DNA of 36,291 nucleotides, from the NCBI GenBank assembly GCA_027313505.1, contig DAHVDN010000032.1:1-36291 (forward strand). The letters are read 5' to 3'. The position numbers and the translations under genes were made by a program. Numbering within the stretch: position 1 is the stretch's first letter; every line of letters begins with the position of its first letter. The stretch comes from Candidatus Dormiibacterota bacterium. Lineage in GTDB: Bacteria > Chloroflexota > Dormibacteria > Aeolococcales > Bog-877. Of this stretch, positions 1 through 8,251 are shown one piece after another. Below the pieces are notes generated by a model that worked only from the letters and a program-made list of their open reading frames with translations, ran no database searches and was not told the DNA's origin.

Positions 1-2396
1 AACCAGTAACTCAGATCCCGGCTGTAGTCCGGTCCTCGGTCGCGCCTCAAGCGGTTGACCGCCTCGAAGAACCTGGGGATGAAGGGTGCCACCAGGTCGT
101 CGCGCCGTATCCCCCGGAAACTCCTGCCCACCCAGATGGTGGCTTCGACGGTTGCCCGGTCATCCTCGGTTAGGAATTTGAACACCGACTCCTTGACTTC
201 AAAGGAGGGCATCGCCGCCCGCGCCGCCATCCCGCGCACAAATCCCGTGGAGGTGGGGTCCGCCTTGGCCATCCTCTCTATGGCGTCAAGCCCAAGGACC
301 CCCCTGGCCGCCAATGCGGTCACCAGCCGCCAGCGCAATTCCAGGTCGAGCACCACCCCGACCGGGAGCCCATCCTCTTGGAGCATCCCCTGACACCGCT
401 CGAGCTGGCTCTCGGTGATGGCCGCGGAGATGAACGCCCGAAGCCAAGCAATCCGGCCTAGACCCGCCTGGTCGCTGTGCGCAAGAGCTCCCCAGCACAT
501 CTCGGCCAGCTGCGCCTCGAGCTCATCTCCGGTGGCCCTCGCACCATATATGGCCAGCGCTGACCGGGCGCCCCCCAGGACGACCGGGATAAGGGATTGG
601 TCGGTCTCCCGTGCCAGGTGGCGGATGACCATCTGGACATAGGTGGTTGTGGGTAATTCGGCATCCCTGACCATGTCCCAGCAGGCGTCCCAGAGTACGG
701 CCCTGGCCAGAGGGTCACTGATCTCGCTGAGATGCTTCTCGGCTGTCAACTGGGAGATGGGGTCCAGTCGAACCTTGGCGTAGGTGAGGGCGCCGTCGTT
801 CGGCAGGACCAGAGGCGGCCGCCCCTCGCCGACGAGCTGTTGAACATCGGTCCTCGGCCCATCGATATCGACCTCCACCGTTCGGCGCCGCTCCAGTTGG
901 CCCTCGAGCCAGTCGTAGAGTCCGATTGCGATCCGGTGCGGTCGCAGTGTGGGCTGTGTGGAGCTGGCGGACTGAAGGACGACCGCCTTGGTCAGGGAGG
1001 ATCCGATTCCCTCACCTGAGCTCTCCAACTCGCAGCGCAGAGTGTTGATCCCCACGGTCTCCAACCAGGCACGGCTCCAGGAGCGAATGTCGCGGTGGGA
1101 ACTCTCCTCCAGTGCCCGTACCAGATCCTTGAGTTCGGCGTTGCCACCACGGTGGGATTCGAGGTGGGAATGGATCGCTTCGAAGAATGCCTTCTCCCCG
1201 ACCCAGGCTGCCAGTTGCCTTAGGACCGCCGCCCCCTTCTGATAGGTGATCCGATCAAAGTTCAGGTGGACAGCATCCACATCGGGGACTTCCGTCACCA
1301 CCGGGTGAGAGGTCAGGTGCTGGTCCTCCTCAACCGCCAGTTGCTTGAATGCGGTGGCCCAGAAGGTCCAGCAGTCGTCGAACTCGGTGGCCCTGTCTCC
1401 GGCAATCGCCGCCATGAATGTCGCGAAGCTCTCGTTCAACCACAGGTCATCCCACCACCGCAGGGTGACCAGGTCCCCGAACCACATGTGGGCCATCTCG
1501 TGAAGGATGGTCTCCGCTCGCAATGACCGTTCCCTCATGGAGGGCTGTCCCCGATAGATCAGGCGATCCGTGATCGTCACGCATCCGGGTGACTCCATGG
1601 CGCCGTTGACCTTCTCCAGGCAGAAGACCTGGTCGTACTTGGTGAACGGGTAGGGGATCCCGTAGAGCTCCGCGTAGAAGTCCAACCCTTGGCCGGTCAC
1701 CTCGAGGATATCCGGTGCGGCCTTCTCCAGGTCCTGTCCCAGCGAGAGCGGTGCATAGAGTCCAACAGCGATGCCGTGGTGTTGGTGGCGCACCGCATGG
1801 AGCCGGCCCGCGGCGATCCCCAGGACGTACGGTGAAAGCGGCATGGTTGCCGGAAAGTCCCACCACCGGGCGCCGTCTGCATCTGCTGCGGCCCCGGCCC
1901 GGCCGGGCTCGGCTGACACCACCGTCCAATCCTGGGGAACCCGGATTCGCAGCTTGAACGTTCCCTTCAGATCCGGCTGATCAAAGCAGGGGAAGACCCG
2001 GGGTGCTTCCGATGGCTCCAAGTCGGTGTACAGATACCTCTCCTGGTCAGACGGGTCCACCGCGAGGTGAAGCCCGAGGCCGGTGCGGTGGTATGAGGAG
2101 CTGCCACGCACCTCAATCACGTTGCGCTCGTGAAGGGAGGGAAGCTGGATTCGCTGGTTTGCGAGAAGATCTAGGCTGAGCTCCTCCTCCTGCCACAGGA
2201 TCGTGTCGACCACCTCCACCTGGCAGTCCGCAAAGGTCCTGGCCCCTGGGGTGCCGTCGAACTCGATCCTGACCGAGAAGCTGTAGCGATCTGTGGGCTG
2301 GGAACAGTCAAGTTCCAGGAAGTAGGCGCAGTTCCTTATGACCGCTGCACGGGCCTCGGCTTCCAACTTGGTGAGGGAGATGGTTTCTTGGTTCAT
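1..2396 (-). CDS. pepN: Aminopeptidase N, M1 family zinc metallopeptidase (3' end cut by window edge)
   Basis: The frame runs from ATG at 2396 to the window edge without a stop (798 codons visible), so only the last few dozen residues of an actinobacterial PepN of about 850 residues should be missing. It removes N-terminal amino acids from peptides in the cytoplasm. The zinc site HEMAH is at residues 299-303, and the third ligand is E322 in WLNESF, the exact HExxH-x18-E spacing of the family. The substrate-amine motif, usually GAMEN, reads GAMES here (residues 265-269), so the last Asn is Ser. There is no clear Shine-Dalgarno sequence before the ATG. The kimA-like stop lies 22 nt upstream on the same strand, so the two genes may be co-transcribed. 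Identity is certain from the motifs; only the C-terminus is unseen. Confidence 0.95.
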   Translation of the reverse strand, partial: MNQETISLTKLEAEARAAVIRNCAYFLELDCSQPTDRYSFSVRIEFDGTPGARTFADCQVEVVDTILWQEEELSLDLLANQRIQLPSLHERNVIEVRGSSSYHRTGLGLHLAVDPSDQERYLYTDLEPSEAPRVFPCFDQPDLKGTFKLRIRVPQDWTVVSAEPGRAGAAADADGARWWDFPATMPLSPYVLGIAAGRLHAVRHQHHGIAVGLYAPLSLGQDLEKAAPDILEVTGQGLDFYAELYGIPYPFTKYDQVFCLEKVNGAMESPGCVTITDRLIYRGQPSMRERSLRAETILHEMAHMWFGDLVTLRWWDDLWLNESFATFMAAIAGDRATEFDDCWTFWATAFKQLAVEEDQHLTSHPVVTEVPDVDAVHLNFDRITYQKGAAVLRQLAAWVGEKAFFEAIHSHLESHRGGNAELKDLVRALEESSHRDIRSWSRAWLETVGINTLRCELESSGEGIGSSLTKAVVLQSASSTQPTLRPHRIAIGLYDWLEGQLERRRTVEVDIDGPRTDVQQLVGEGRPPLVLPNDGALTYAKVRLDPISQLTAEKHLSEISDPLARAVLWDACWDMVRDAELPTTTYVQMVIRHLARETDQSLIPVVLGGARSALAIYGARATGDELEAQLAEMCWGALAHSDQAGLGRIAWLRAFISAAITESQLERCQGMLQEDGLPVGVVLDLELRWRLVTALAARGVLGLDAIERMAKADPTSTGFVRGMAARAAMPSFEVKESVFKFLTEDDRATVEATIWVGRSFRGIRRDDLVAPFIPRFFEAVNRLRRDRGPDYSRDLSYW

Positions 2397-2418
2397 CGGA
2401 TCTAGTCTATTGGGCCGA

Positions 2419-5103
2419 CTACGGTTGACCCAGGTCATAGGTCACGTCGGCAACTGCGAAGTCGGACTGGCCCAGCAGCGCCGACTTGATGTGGAAGGCG
2501 CGATGGTTGTGGAGGAGTTGATTCCACCAGTGCCTGGTCACCAGCTCCGGGAGGACCACCGTGCAGAGTGCCTGCCGGTGGCTCTCCCGGTACACATGCA
2601 GATAGCGCAGCACCGGTTGCACCACGGTTCGGTAGGGGGAGAGCACCGTCGCCAGCTCGGGCCGCGGGTTCTGTGCGTCGTGGCCCAGGTGGATGTCGAT
2701 CCAGGAGGCCCAGCTTGCGGCCAGCATCCGGGCTTCGATATTGGGCTCCAGCCCAATATCATCCCCTCCCACCTTGCCGGTCTCACCCTCCATACCGCTC
2801 GGGTGGTCCTGGGGCTGACCGGTGGCGACGTGGATGGCGATCACCTCGTCGGCTATGGACTGAGCGTAGCTGAGAGCGCGCATCGTCAAGATGTCGAGCC
2901 CCGATACCGGCACCAGGGCAACCCGCCGACGACTGCCGGTTATCTCATCGGTCCTGGTGTGGCCCTTTGACTCCGCGGGAAAGCTGGCGACCACCACCCC
3001 CCGTCGCCGGAGCAAGGAGAATTTCAGCCTCAGGGACCCGGGCCGCCGCAGAAGGTCGAGGTTGCCCGCGCTGGTGACGTATTCGGGGACCATCACGGTG
3101 ATCACCTCGTCGCGCCGGTCTCCCTGCAACTCGTCGAGCAACTCCAACAGCGCCCCTACGCCGCGGCTGGCGGGTTTGGTTTTGATTTCGATCCGAAGGT
3201 TAGGTCGATCTCCCATCTCCCTTTGGGCTCTTGCCGCTACTGCCCTTATCTGCTCTTCGATCTCGCTGTCGGAGCTGAGGTTGAGGACTACCACCGGGTG
3301 TCCGAGGGTCGCTGCGTACAGCAGGGCCCTCTCCGTGGGGGAGTCCATCCGCCTGACCGGGACCACCGTGCTCCGAGCCCGCAGCAAGGGTTGCGGAGTG
3401 GTCTCCTTCTGCAGCTTTCCACGTACCTTCTGGTAGTGGCGGCTCACCGACCAGAAGTAGGCGACCAGCAGCGGGACGATGATCAGGACCACCCAAGCTC
3501 CCAAGGGGAACTTGACCACCAGCACGATCAGGTCGACCAGAAGGGTGGCCGCCGCCCCCAGCCCGTTGATGAAGACGTTGCGGCGCCAGTGTGGTCCCTT
3601 GGTCTTGAATCCGTATCTCACCAACGCCGACTGGGCCAGGGTGAACGCTGTGAACACCCCTATGGCGTAGAGGTTTATGAGGCGGTCGGTGTTGGCCCCG
3701 AAGAGGACCAGTACCGCCACCGAGACTGCGGTCAAGACGAAGATGGCCGCCGAGTAGACAAGACGGTCCCCGAAGGCCCCGAATCGGTGGGGGAGGCGAT
3801 CGTCACGAGCCAGAAATGCGCAAAGCCTGGGGAAGCCATTGAAGCTCGCGTTGGCGGCCAGGATCAAGACAAGCATGGTCGCGAACTGAATCAGATAGAA
3901 GAAGACCCGGCCCGGTCCCGAGAAGACGTCGGCCGCGATCTGCGCCAGCACGGTGGGGCTGCCGGAGGGGTGCGGCGCAGCGCCGTACATGATGTCCAGG
4001 ATGGTGACCCCTAAGAAGAGAATCACCAGGGTGGCGCCGAGCAGCGCAAGGGTGCGGGCCGCATTGCGTCCCTGGGGCGCACGAAAGCTGCGTACGCTGT
4101 TGGAGACCGCCTCGATCCCGGTCATGGAGGAACATCCGGAGGCGAAGGCTGTCAACACCAGGAATGGCGTCAGCGCCTCGGCCGGGTGCGGGATTGGGGG
4201 ATAAACCCCATAGGCGTGGTGCACGGCTCCCGTCAGCCCCCGGACCAGGCCCACGCCGATCAGCGCCACCATCGCAAAGACGAAGAGGTAGGTGGGAGCC
4301 GAGAAGAGGGCGCCGGCCTCGCGGATCCCCCGCAGGTTCCCCGCGCACAGCAGCAGCGCCAGCGCGATCGCCAACGGCAGGCGCACGTCCGTGATGATGG
4401 GAAAGGCTGAGGCCAGAGCGTCGGCTCCCGAGGAGACGCTGACCGAGACCGTCAGGACGTAATCGATGAGGAGTGCGGCTGCGGCCACCATCGCCGGCCA
4501 CCGTCCGAGGTGGTCCCGGGCGACGGCGTAAGAACCACCATCCGCCTGACGCGTCAGCACCAGCTGCCGGTAGGAAAGGACCACCAGGACCATCAACACC
4601 GCAATCGCGATGGCGATGGGGAGCTCGAAGGCGAAGGCGCCGACACCGGCCAGGGCCAGCACCGAAAGGCCAGCCTCCGGCCCGTAGGCCACAGAGGAAA
4701 GGGCGTCTGACGCCAGGGTCGGGAGCGCCTTCCAAACCGGTAGGCGCTCACTATCCATGGCAGCCGTCGGCAACCGGCGTCCCACGAATGCTCGCTTGAC
4801 CAGGAAGGAGAGGCGCGAAAGACCCTCGGTCGGCTCATCCGCACGCTCGGTCGCCACCAGCACCCCGTGGGCGCCGCGTCTGAATGATCCAAGGTCCTCG
4901 CGCTTGATCACGACATAGCGATTCCCGGGCAGGCTGCCCGCCTGGGGAAGGCGCCGCTCCAGGTCCTGAGGACCACCTGACTCCGAGGGATTGCGCGGTA
5001 CCGCAGGAGAGGTTGGGGGTTGCTCCCCGAGGTCGTTGCTGCTCAAGTGGTCGGTTGCCTCGCGAAGGTGGCTGGAACGGAGGTGCCGGCTGAGTCTGAC
5101 CAC
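2419..5103 (-). CDS. KimA-like APC-superfamily potassium/proton symporter with C-terminal USP-like region
   Basis: This is a membrane importer of the KimA/YdaO branch of the APC superfamily. Residues 125-560 (numbered from the GTG at 5103) hold about 12 hydrophobic segments. The signature SDALSSVAYG at 132-141 matches the first broken helix of Bacillus KimA, where Asp and Tyr take part in ion binding. NAARTLA, LAANASFNGFPRL and LYAIGVFTAFTL also match. Residues about 575-894 are soluble, with a universal-stress-protein-like region (VALVPVSGLDILTMRAL) and the HWWNQLLHN tail typical of actinobacterial members. In Bacillus this protein is inhibited by c-di-AMP; that is family knowledge, not visible here. 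The true start is uncertain. The first 60 residues are proline-rich, and their DNA contains a large inverted repeat, so initiation is probably at an alternative codon between about 4911 and 4810. Substrate assignment is by similarity only. Confidence 0.85.
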   Translation of the reverse strand: MVRLSRHLRSSHLREATDHLSSNDLGEQPPTSPAVPRNPSESGGPQDLERRLPQAGSLPGNRYVVIKREDLGSFRRGAHGVLVATERADEPTEGLSRLSFLVKRAFVGRRLPTAAMDSERLPVWKALPTLASDALSSVAYGPEAGLSVLALAGVGAFAFELPIAIAIAVLMVLVVLSYRQLVLTRQADGGSYAVARDHLGRWPAMVAAAALLIDYVLTVSVSVSSGADALASAFPIITDVRLPLAIALALLLCAGNLRGIREAGALFSAPTYLFVFAMVALIGVGLVRGLTGAVHHAYGVYPPIPHPAEALTPFLVLTAFASGCSSMTGIEAVSNSVRSFRAPQGRNAARTLALLGATLVILFLGVTILDIMYGAAPHPSGSPTVLAQIAADVFSGPGRVFFYLIQFATMLVLILAANASFNGFPRLCAFLARDDRLPHRFGAFGDRLVYSAAIFVLTAVSVAVLVLFGANTDRLINLYAIGVFTAFTLAQSALVRYGFKTKGPHWRRNVFINGLGAAATLLVDLIVLVVKFPLGAWVVLIIVPLLVAYFWSVSRHYQKVRGKLQKETTPQPLLRARSTVVPVRRMDSPTERALLYAATLGHPVVVLNLSSDSEIEEQIRAVAARAQREMGDRPNLRIEIKTKPASRGVGALLELLDELQGDRRDEVITVMVPEYVTSAGNLDLLRRPGSLRLKFSLLRRRGVVVASFPAESKGHTRTDEITGSRRRVALVPVSGLDILTMRALSYAQSIADEVIAIHVATGQPQDHPSGMEGETGKVGGDDIGLEPNIEARMLAASWASWIDIHLGHDAQNPRPELATVLSPYRTVVQPVLRYLHVYRESHRQALCTVVLPELVTRHWWNQLLHNHRAFHIKSALLGQSDFAVADVTYDLGQP

Positions 5104-5115
5104 TTGAGACCTCGG
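5027..5115. promoter_or_regulatory. Nested inverted repeat between the divergent kimA-like and tehA-like genes
   Basis: Two blocks are repeated in inverted order. CTCAAGTGGTC at 5042-5052 pairs perfectly with GACCACTTGAG at 5098-5108, and CCGAGGTC at 5027-5034 pairs with GACCTCGG at 5108-5115. The left copy has a 7-nt insertion between the blocks and the right copy does not. The central spacer is 45 nt. It lies between the likely start of the kimA-like gene and the ATG of the plus-strand transporter. It could be a paired operator for a dimeric regulator or an RNA structure in the kimA-like leader. I do not recognise the c-di-AMP (ydaO) riboswitch consensus in it. Confidence 0.5.
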
Positions 5116-5193
5116 CCCGCAACTCCCCTATGGTTCCAGACCGCAATTGGGGCTCGCCGAGACGCCGCGCTGGGGTCGCGCTACTGTGGGGCG

Positions 5194-6261
5194 ATGTCGG
5201 AGGTGGGTGATGCGGGAGAGGTGGCCAAGGGCGATCTCCAAGTTCCACAAGGCACGCCTCGACCCGCAGATCTCCGGCGGTTCGTCTACGTCATGGGCGC
5301 TGGGTTGATCAGCCTGGCACTTGGGGCCAACGGCGCCGCGTCGCTGTCGATCTTGTTCCTCGTGCTCGGAGCGGCGGGCTACCTGGAGTTGGTGGCCTCT
5401 GAGGGAGCCAGGGTCCTGCGCCGGCCGAAGGATTTTCTGGGCTCAGTAGCGGACGTCCGCAGGGCCCTGGGGACTTTCGCCTTTGGGGTGGCAACCCTGG
5501 TCCTAGCCGCCAGGTTCACGACCCTTGGCCTCTCCCTTCTGGGGTATGCGCTCTTCCTCTTGGGCGGGGTGGTGGCTGCCGCCTGGGCCCTCCTTTTCCC
5601 CATCATGGTGTTGCTCAAGCCTGTCGAACCCGACCGAGTGAAGCGGTCGGGCGGGATGCTTCTGCTTTGGCCGGTAGCCCTAGAGGCGACGGGAGTCGTG
5701 GCGTCGACCCTCGCTATCTCCCAGCACCTGCAGTCGCCCGAGCTGGCGATTGTGGCAGTAGCCAGTTGGGTGGTCGGGGTCGTCCTGTACCTTTCTCTGC
5801 TGGCAATACTCCTGGGCCGGCTCCTATCCCAAGGACTCGAGTTGCGCGATATGGGGCCGTCGTATTGGATCACGATGGGAGCGGCTGCGCTCTCCAGTCT
5901 GGGGGCGGCCCTCATCGCCAGAGAGCCACAGACCAAGTTGAGGGTGGGTGGGGAAGTGGCCCGGTTGGCTCCTGGGGCCGGCCTGGTTTTCTGGTTTCTG
6001 GCCACAGCTCTCCTGCCGCTGGTGATCGGACTGAGCGTGGCCAGGACGCTCGGGCGGCATCGACTCGCGGGAGCGCCAAAAGAGCTCTGGGTGGTGGTCT
6101 TCCCCGCCGCGATGTATTCCCTGGCCAGCCACACCCTCGGGGTGGCGACCCGGAGTACCTGGCTAGTCGGGGTTGGGAGGGTGACCCTCGGGGTCGCCGT
6201 TGCGGTCTTCATTATCGAGCTCGGCCGCGGTGTCCTCATGCGGCTTTTCCCCACCCGTTAG
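5194..6261 (+). CDS. TehA/SLAC1-type (TDT family) integral membrane transporter
   Basis: Protein of 355 residues with about ten hydrophobic segments and a short hydrophilic N-terminus. YWITMGAAALSSLGAALI, the later VFPAAMYSLA (after ELWVV) and the terminal LGRGVLMR are typical of actinobacterial proteins annotated as tellurite resistance/C4-dicarboxylate transporter family, whose fold is that of the SLAC1/TehA anion channels. The likely role is passage of an anion or small organic acid through the plasma membrane. Actual tellurite resistance is not implied by the family name. I chose ATG 5194 over earlier in-frame codons because the upstream part overlaps the inverted repeat and reads as low-complexity translation. 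GTGGGG just before the ATG is a weak ribosome site. It is divergent from the kimA-like gene, so joint regulation from the shared intergenic DNA is possible. Confidence 0.75.
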   Translation: MSEVGDAGEVAKGDLQVPQGTPRPADLRRFVYVMGAGLISLALGANGAASLSILFLVLGAAGYLELVASEGARVLRRPKDFLGSVADVRRALGTFAFGVATLVLAARFTTLGLSLLGYALFLLGGVVAAAWALLFPIMVLLKPVEPDRVKRSGGMLLLWPVALEATGVVASTLAISQHLQSPELAIVAVASWVVGVVLYLSLLAILLGRLLSQGLELRDMGPSYWITMGAAALSSLGAALIAREPQTKLRVGGEVARLAPGAGLVFWFLATALLPLVIGLSVARTLGRHRLAGAPKELWVVVFPAAMYSLASHTLGVATRSTWLVGVGRVTLGVAVAVFIIELGRGVLMRLFPTR

Positions 6262-6311
6262 GATTACCCATCATCTGTGCGAATCCGGCCCTTTGGGCCC
6301 TAAGGGGAGAC

Positions 6312-6698
6312 GTGGTCACTGGAATTGCGGTCGTGTCAGTACCCGTGACCGATGTCGATCGCGCGAAGCGTTTCTACATCGAGGTTCTGGGTCTGGCTGA
6401 GATCGCCGACACCGCGATCTCCGAGGGTATGAGATGGGTCCAGCTAGGGCCGGACGACGGCGGCGCGTCTATAACATTGACCACTTGGTTCCCCACCATG
6501 ATCGCGGGGAGTCTGCGTGGGCTGGTGCTTCGAGTAGGTGACGTGGCGCAGGCGGCGGAGCGGCTCAGCGCTAAATCGATCCCCTTCCCGAATGGCATCG
6601 AGCGGGCGCCATGGGGCCGATTTCTCCAGATCGAAGACCCTGACGGCAACGGGCTGATCCTTCAGGAGCCGGCAGTGCCGAACCCGGCCACAATTTAA
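6312..6698 (+). CDS. VOC superfamily (glyoxalase/bleomycin-resistance fold) small protein
   Basis: Protein of 128 residues forming one VOC module. SVPVTDVDRAKRFYIEVLGL near the N-terminus is the first beta-alpha unit, and EDPDGNGLILQEP near the C-terminus holds the usual acidic metal ligand. The enzyme class covers glyoxalases, dioxygenases and drug-binding proteins; the substrate cannot be told from sequence. GTG 6312 follows AGGGGAG very closely (about 2-4 nt), tighter than usual. It starts 50 nt after the TehA-like stop and could share its transcript. A longer upstream reading of the same frame overlaps the transporter gene and is not a credible start. Confidence 0.75.
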   Translation: MVTGIAVVSVPVTDVDRAKRFYIEVLGLAEIADTAISEGMRWVQLGPDDGGASITLTTWFPTMIAGSLRGLVLRVGDVAQAAERLSAKSIPFPNGIERAPWGRFLQIEDPDGNGLILQEPAVPNPATI

Positions 6699-6808
6699 CC
6701 CTCCGATCAGTTCGAAGGCGGCCGCCTAGCGCTGAGCGGGACCGTCCTCCGATCCTGTAGCGTCTGGGACCTGGAGCCGCCGTCGAGCCTGGAGGCACCT
6801 TTCCCGTC

Positions 6809-8251
6809 ATGTTGCTGACCATCACGACCACCTACTCTCCGGCCACGGACCTGGGGTATCTCCTGCACAAACAGCCGGGGACGGTTCAGTCTCTCCAGGT
6901 GGCTGGCGGCCAGGCCCATTTCTTCTACTCCCAGGCCGACCGGGAGCGCTGCACCGCAGTGCTCATGGTGGAGGTGGACCCTGTGGCCCTGGTCAGAGGT
7001 CGGCGTGCGGGCGCTCCTGAGGCATTTGGGATCGGGCAGTACGTCAACGATCGCCCCTACGCTGCCTCCTCCCTCCTGGCGGTCGCCATGCGCCGGGTAT
7101 TCTCCACTGCGCTGGCGGGTCGAAGTCGAGAGCGGCCGGCGCTCGCCGGGGCTGCGATCCCCCTGGAGATCCGGGTCCCCGCTCTTCCCTGCCGTGGGGG
7201 AGAGGCATTGCCGGAGCGGTTCTTTGGTCCCCTCGGTTGGCGAGTCGAAGCCAAGGAGATCGCGCTGGACGAGGCAGTGCCGTCCTGGGGCCTGAGTCAG
7301 TACGTGGATCTGAGTCTGTACGGCGACATACCCCTCCAAGATGCCCTCAGCCATCTGTATGTCCTGCTGCCGGCGCTCGACGACGCCAAGCACTATTGGG
7401 TGACCGACGACGAGGTTGACAAGCTGGTGAGGGTTGGCGGTCGATGGTTGGCCACCCATCCTGAGCGCCAGCTGATCGCGAGTCGCTATCTGGCCCATCA
7501 ACGTTCCATGGCGGAAAGCGCGGTGGGAAGACTGGAGGAGATGGGGGTACCTGGCCCGGGGCCGGCCGATGCCCAGCCCTTGACGCTGAGCGGTGCTGGG
7601 GGGCGCTCGCTGGCTGTTGAGCGTCGCGCCGCGGTCACCTCGCTGGTCCAGGAGCTAGGGGCTCGCCGGGTCCTGGACCTGGGCTGCGGTGAAGGAGCGC
7701 TTCTTCAGGACCTGATGCGTATTCGCGGTCTGACAGAGGTGGTCGGCGTGGACCTTTCCAGCCGGATGTTGGAGATGGCTGCAAGGCGCCTTCGGCTGGA
7801 GCAGATGTCAGACCGGCAGCGCGGTCGCATCGGCCTCGTGCAGTCCTCGATCACCTACCGGGACGCCCGGCTCCGGGGTTACGACCTGGCGGTCTTGATG
7901 GAGGTTATCGAGCATGTCGACCCAGCCCGCCTGGCGGCCGCTGAACGAGTGGTGTTCGGCTACCTACGACCGCTGTCAGTGGTGGTGACCACACCCAACC
8001 GTGAGTTCAACGGTCAATTTCTGGGCCTTGTCACGGGCCAGCTTCGGCACCACGATCACCGCTTCGAATGGTCCCGGGCGGAGTTCCGGGCCTGGGCGAC
8101 GAGGATCTCGAGCACCTTCGGCTACAGGGCTCAACACCGCGAGGTGGGCGACCTGCACCCCGAGGCCGGGGCCCCCACCCAGCTGGTCGTCCTGAGAAGG
8201 GCTGACGTCGGGTCCGAAGCTTCGGCGGAGGCAGCCCATGCAACTGGATAG
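6809..8251 (+). CDS. hen1: Hen1, RNA 3'-terminal ribose 2'-O-methyltransferase of the bacterial RNA repair system
   Basis: Protein of 480 residues. Residues 1-240 match the Hen1 N-terminal domain, which partners with Pnkp and stimulates its ligase. Residues about 275-465 are a SAM methyltransferase. Motif I VLDLGCGEG is at 288-296. The metal-binding set is E365, E368 and H369 in MEVIEHVD, with H417 in HHDHRFEW as the probable fourth ligand. This manganese-dependent arrangement is known from the Clostridium thermocellum enzyme. In the known system Hen1 methylates the 2'-OH at the broken RNA 3' end before ligation, so the repaired RNA resists recutting at the same site. GGAGG at 6791-6795 lies 13 nt before the ATG, slightly far. 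Its last 14 nt overlap the start of pnkp, so the pair is translationally coupled. Confidence 0.95.
   Translation: MLLTITTTYSPATDLGYLLHKQPGTVQSLQVAGGQAHFFYSQADRERCTAVLMVEVDPVALVRGRRAGAPEAFGIGQYVNDRPYAASSLLAVAMRRVFSTALAGRSRERPALAGAAIPLEIRVPALPCRGGEALPERFFGPLGWRVEAKEIALDEAVPSWGLSQYVDLSLYGDIPLQDALSHLYVLLPALDDAKHYWVTDDEVDKLVRVGGRWLATHPERQLIASRYLAHQRSMAESAVGRLEEMGVPGPGPADAQPLTLSGAGGRSLAVERRAAVTSLVQELGARRVLDLGCGEGALLQDLMRIRGLTEVVGVDLSSRMLEMAARRLRLEQMSDRQRGRIGLVQSSITYRDARLRGYDLAVLMEVIEHVDPARLAAAERVVFGYLRPLSVVVTTPNREFNGQFLGLVTGQLRHHDHRFEWSRAEFRAWATRISSTFGYRAQHREVGDLHPEAGAPTQLVVLRRADVGSEASAEAAHATG

Noticed and set aside
4900..5190. c-di-AMP (ydaO) riboswitch upstream of the kimA-like gene
   Set aside because: Expected from family knowledge, but I could not match the conserved blocks of that riboswitch. 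The inverted repeat has a different layout.
5667..6311. Upstream extension of the VOC protein frame
   Set aside because: It overlaps the TehA-like gene in another frame and has an arginine/glycine-rich non-protein composition; the VOC fold begins at 6312.
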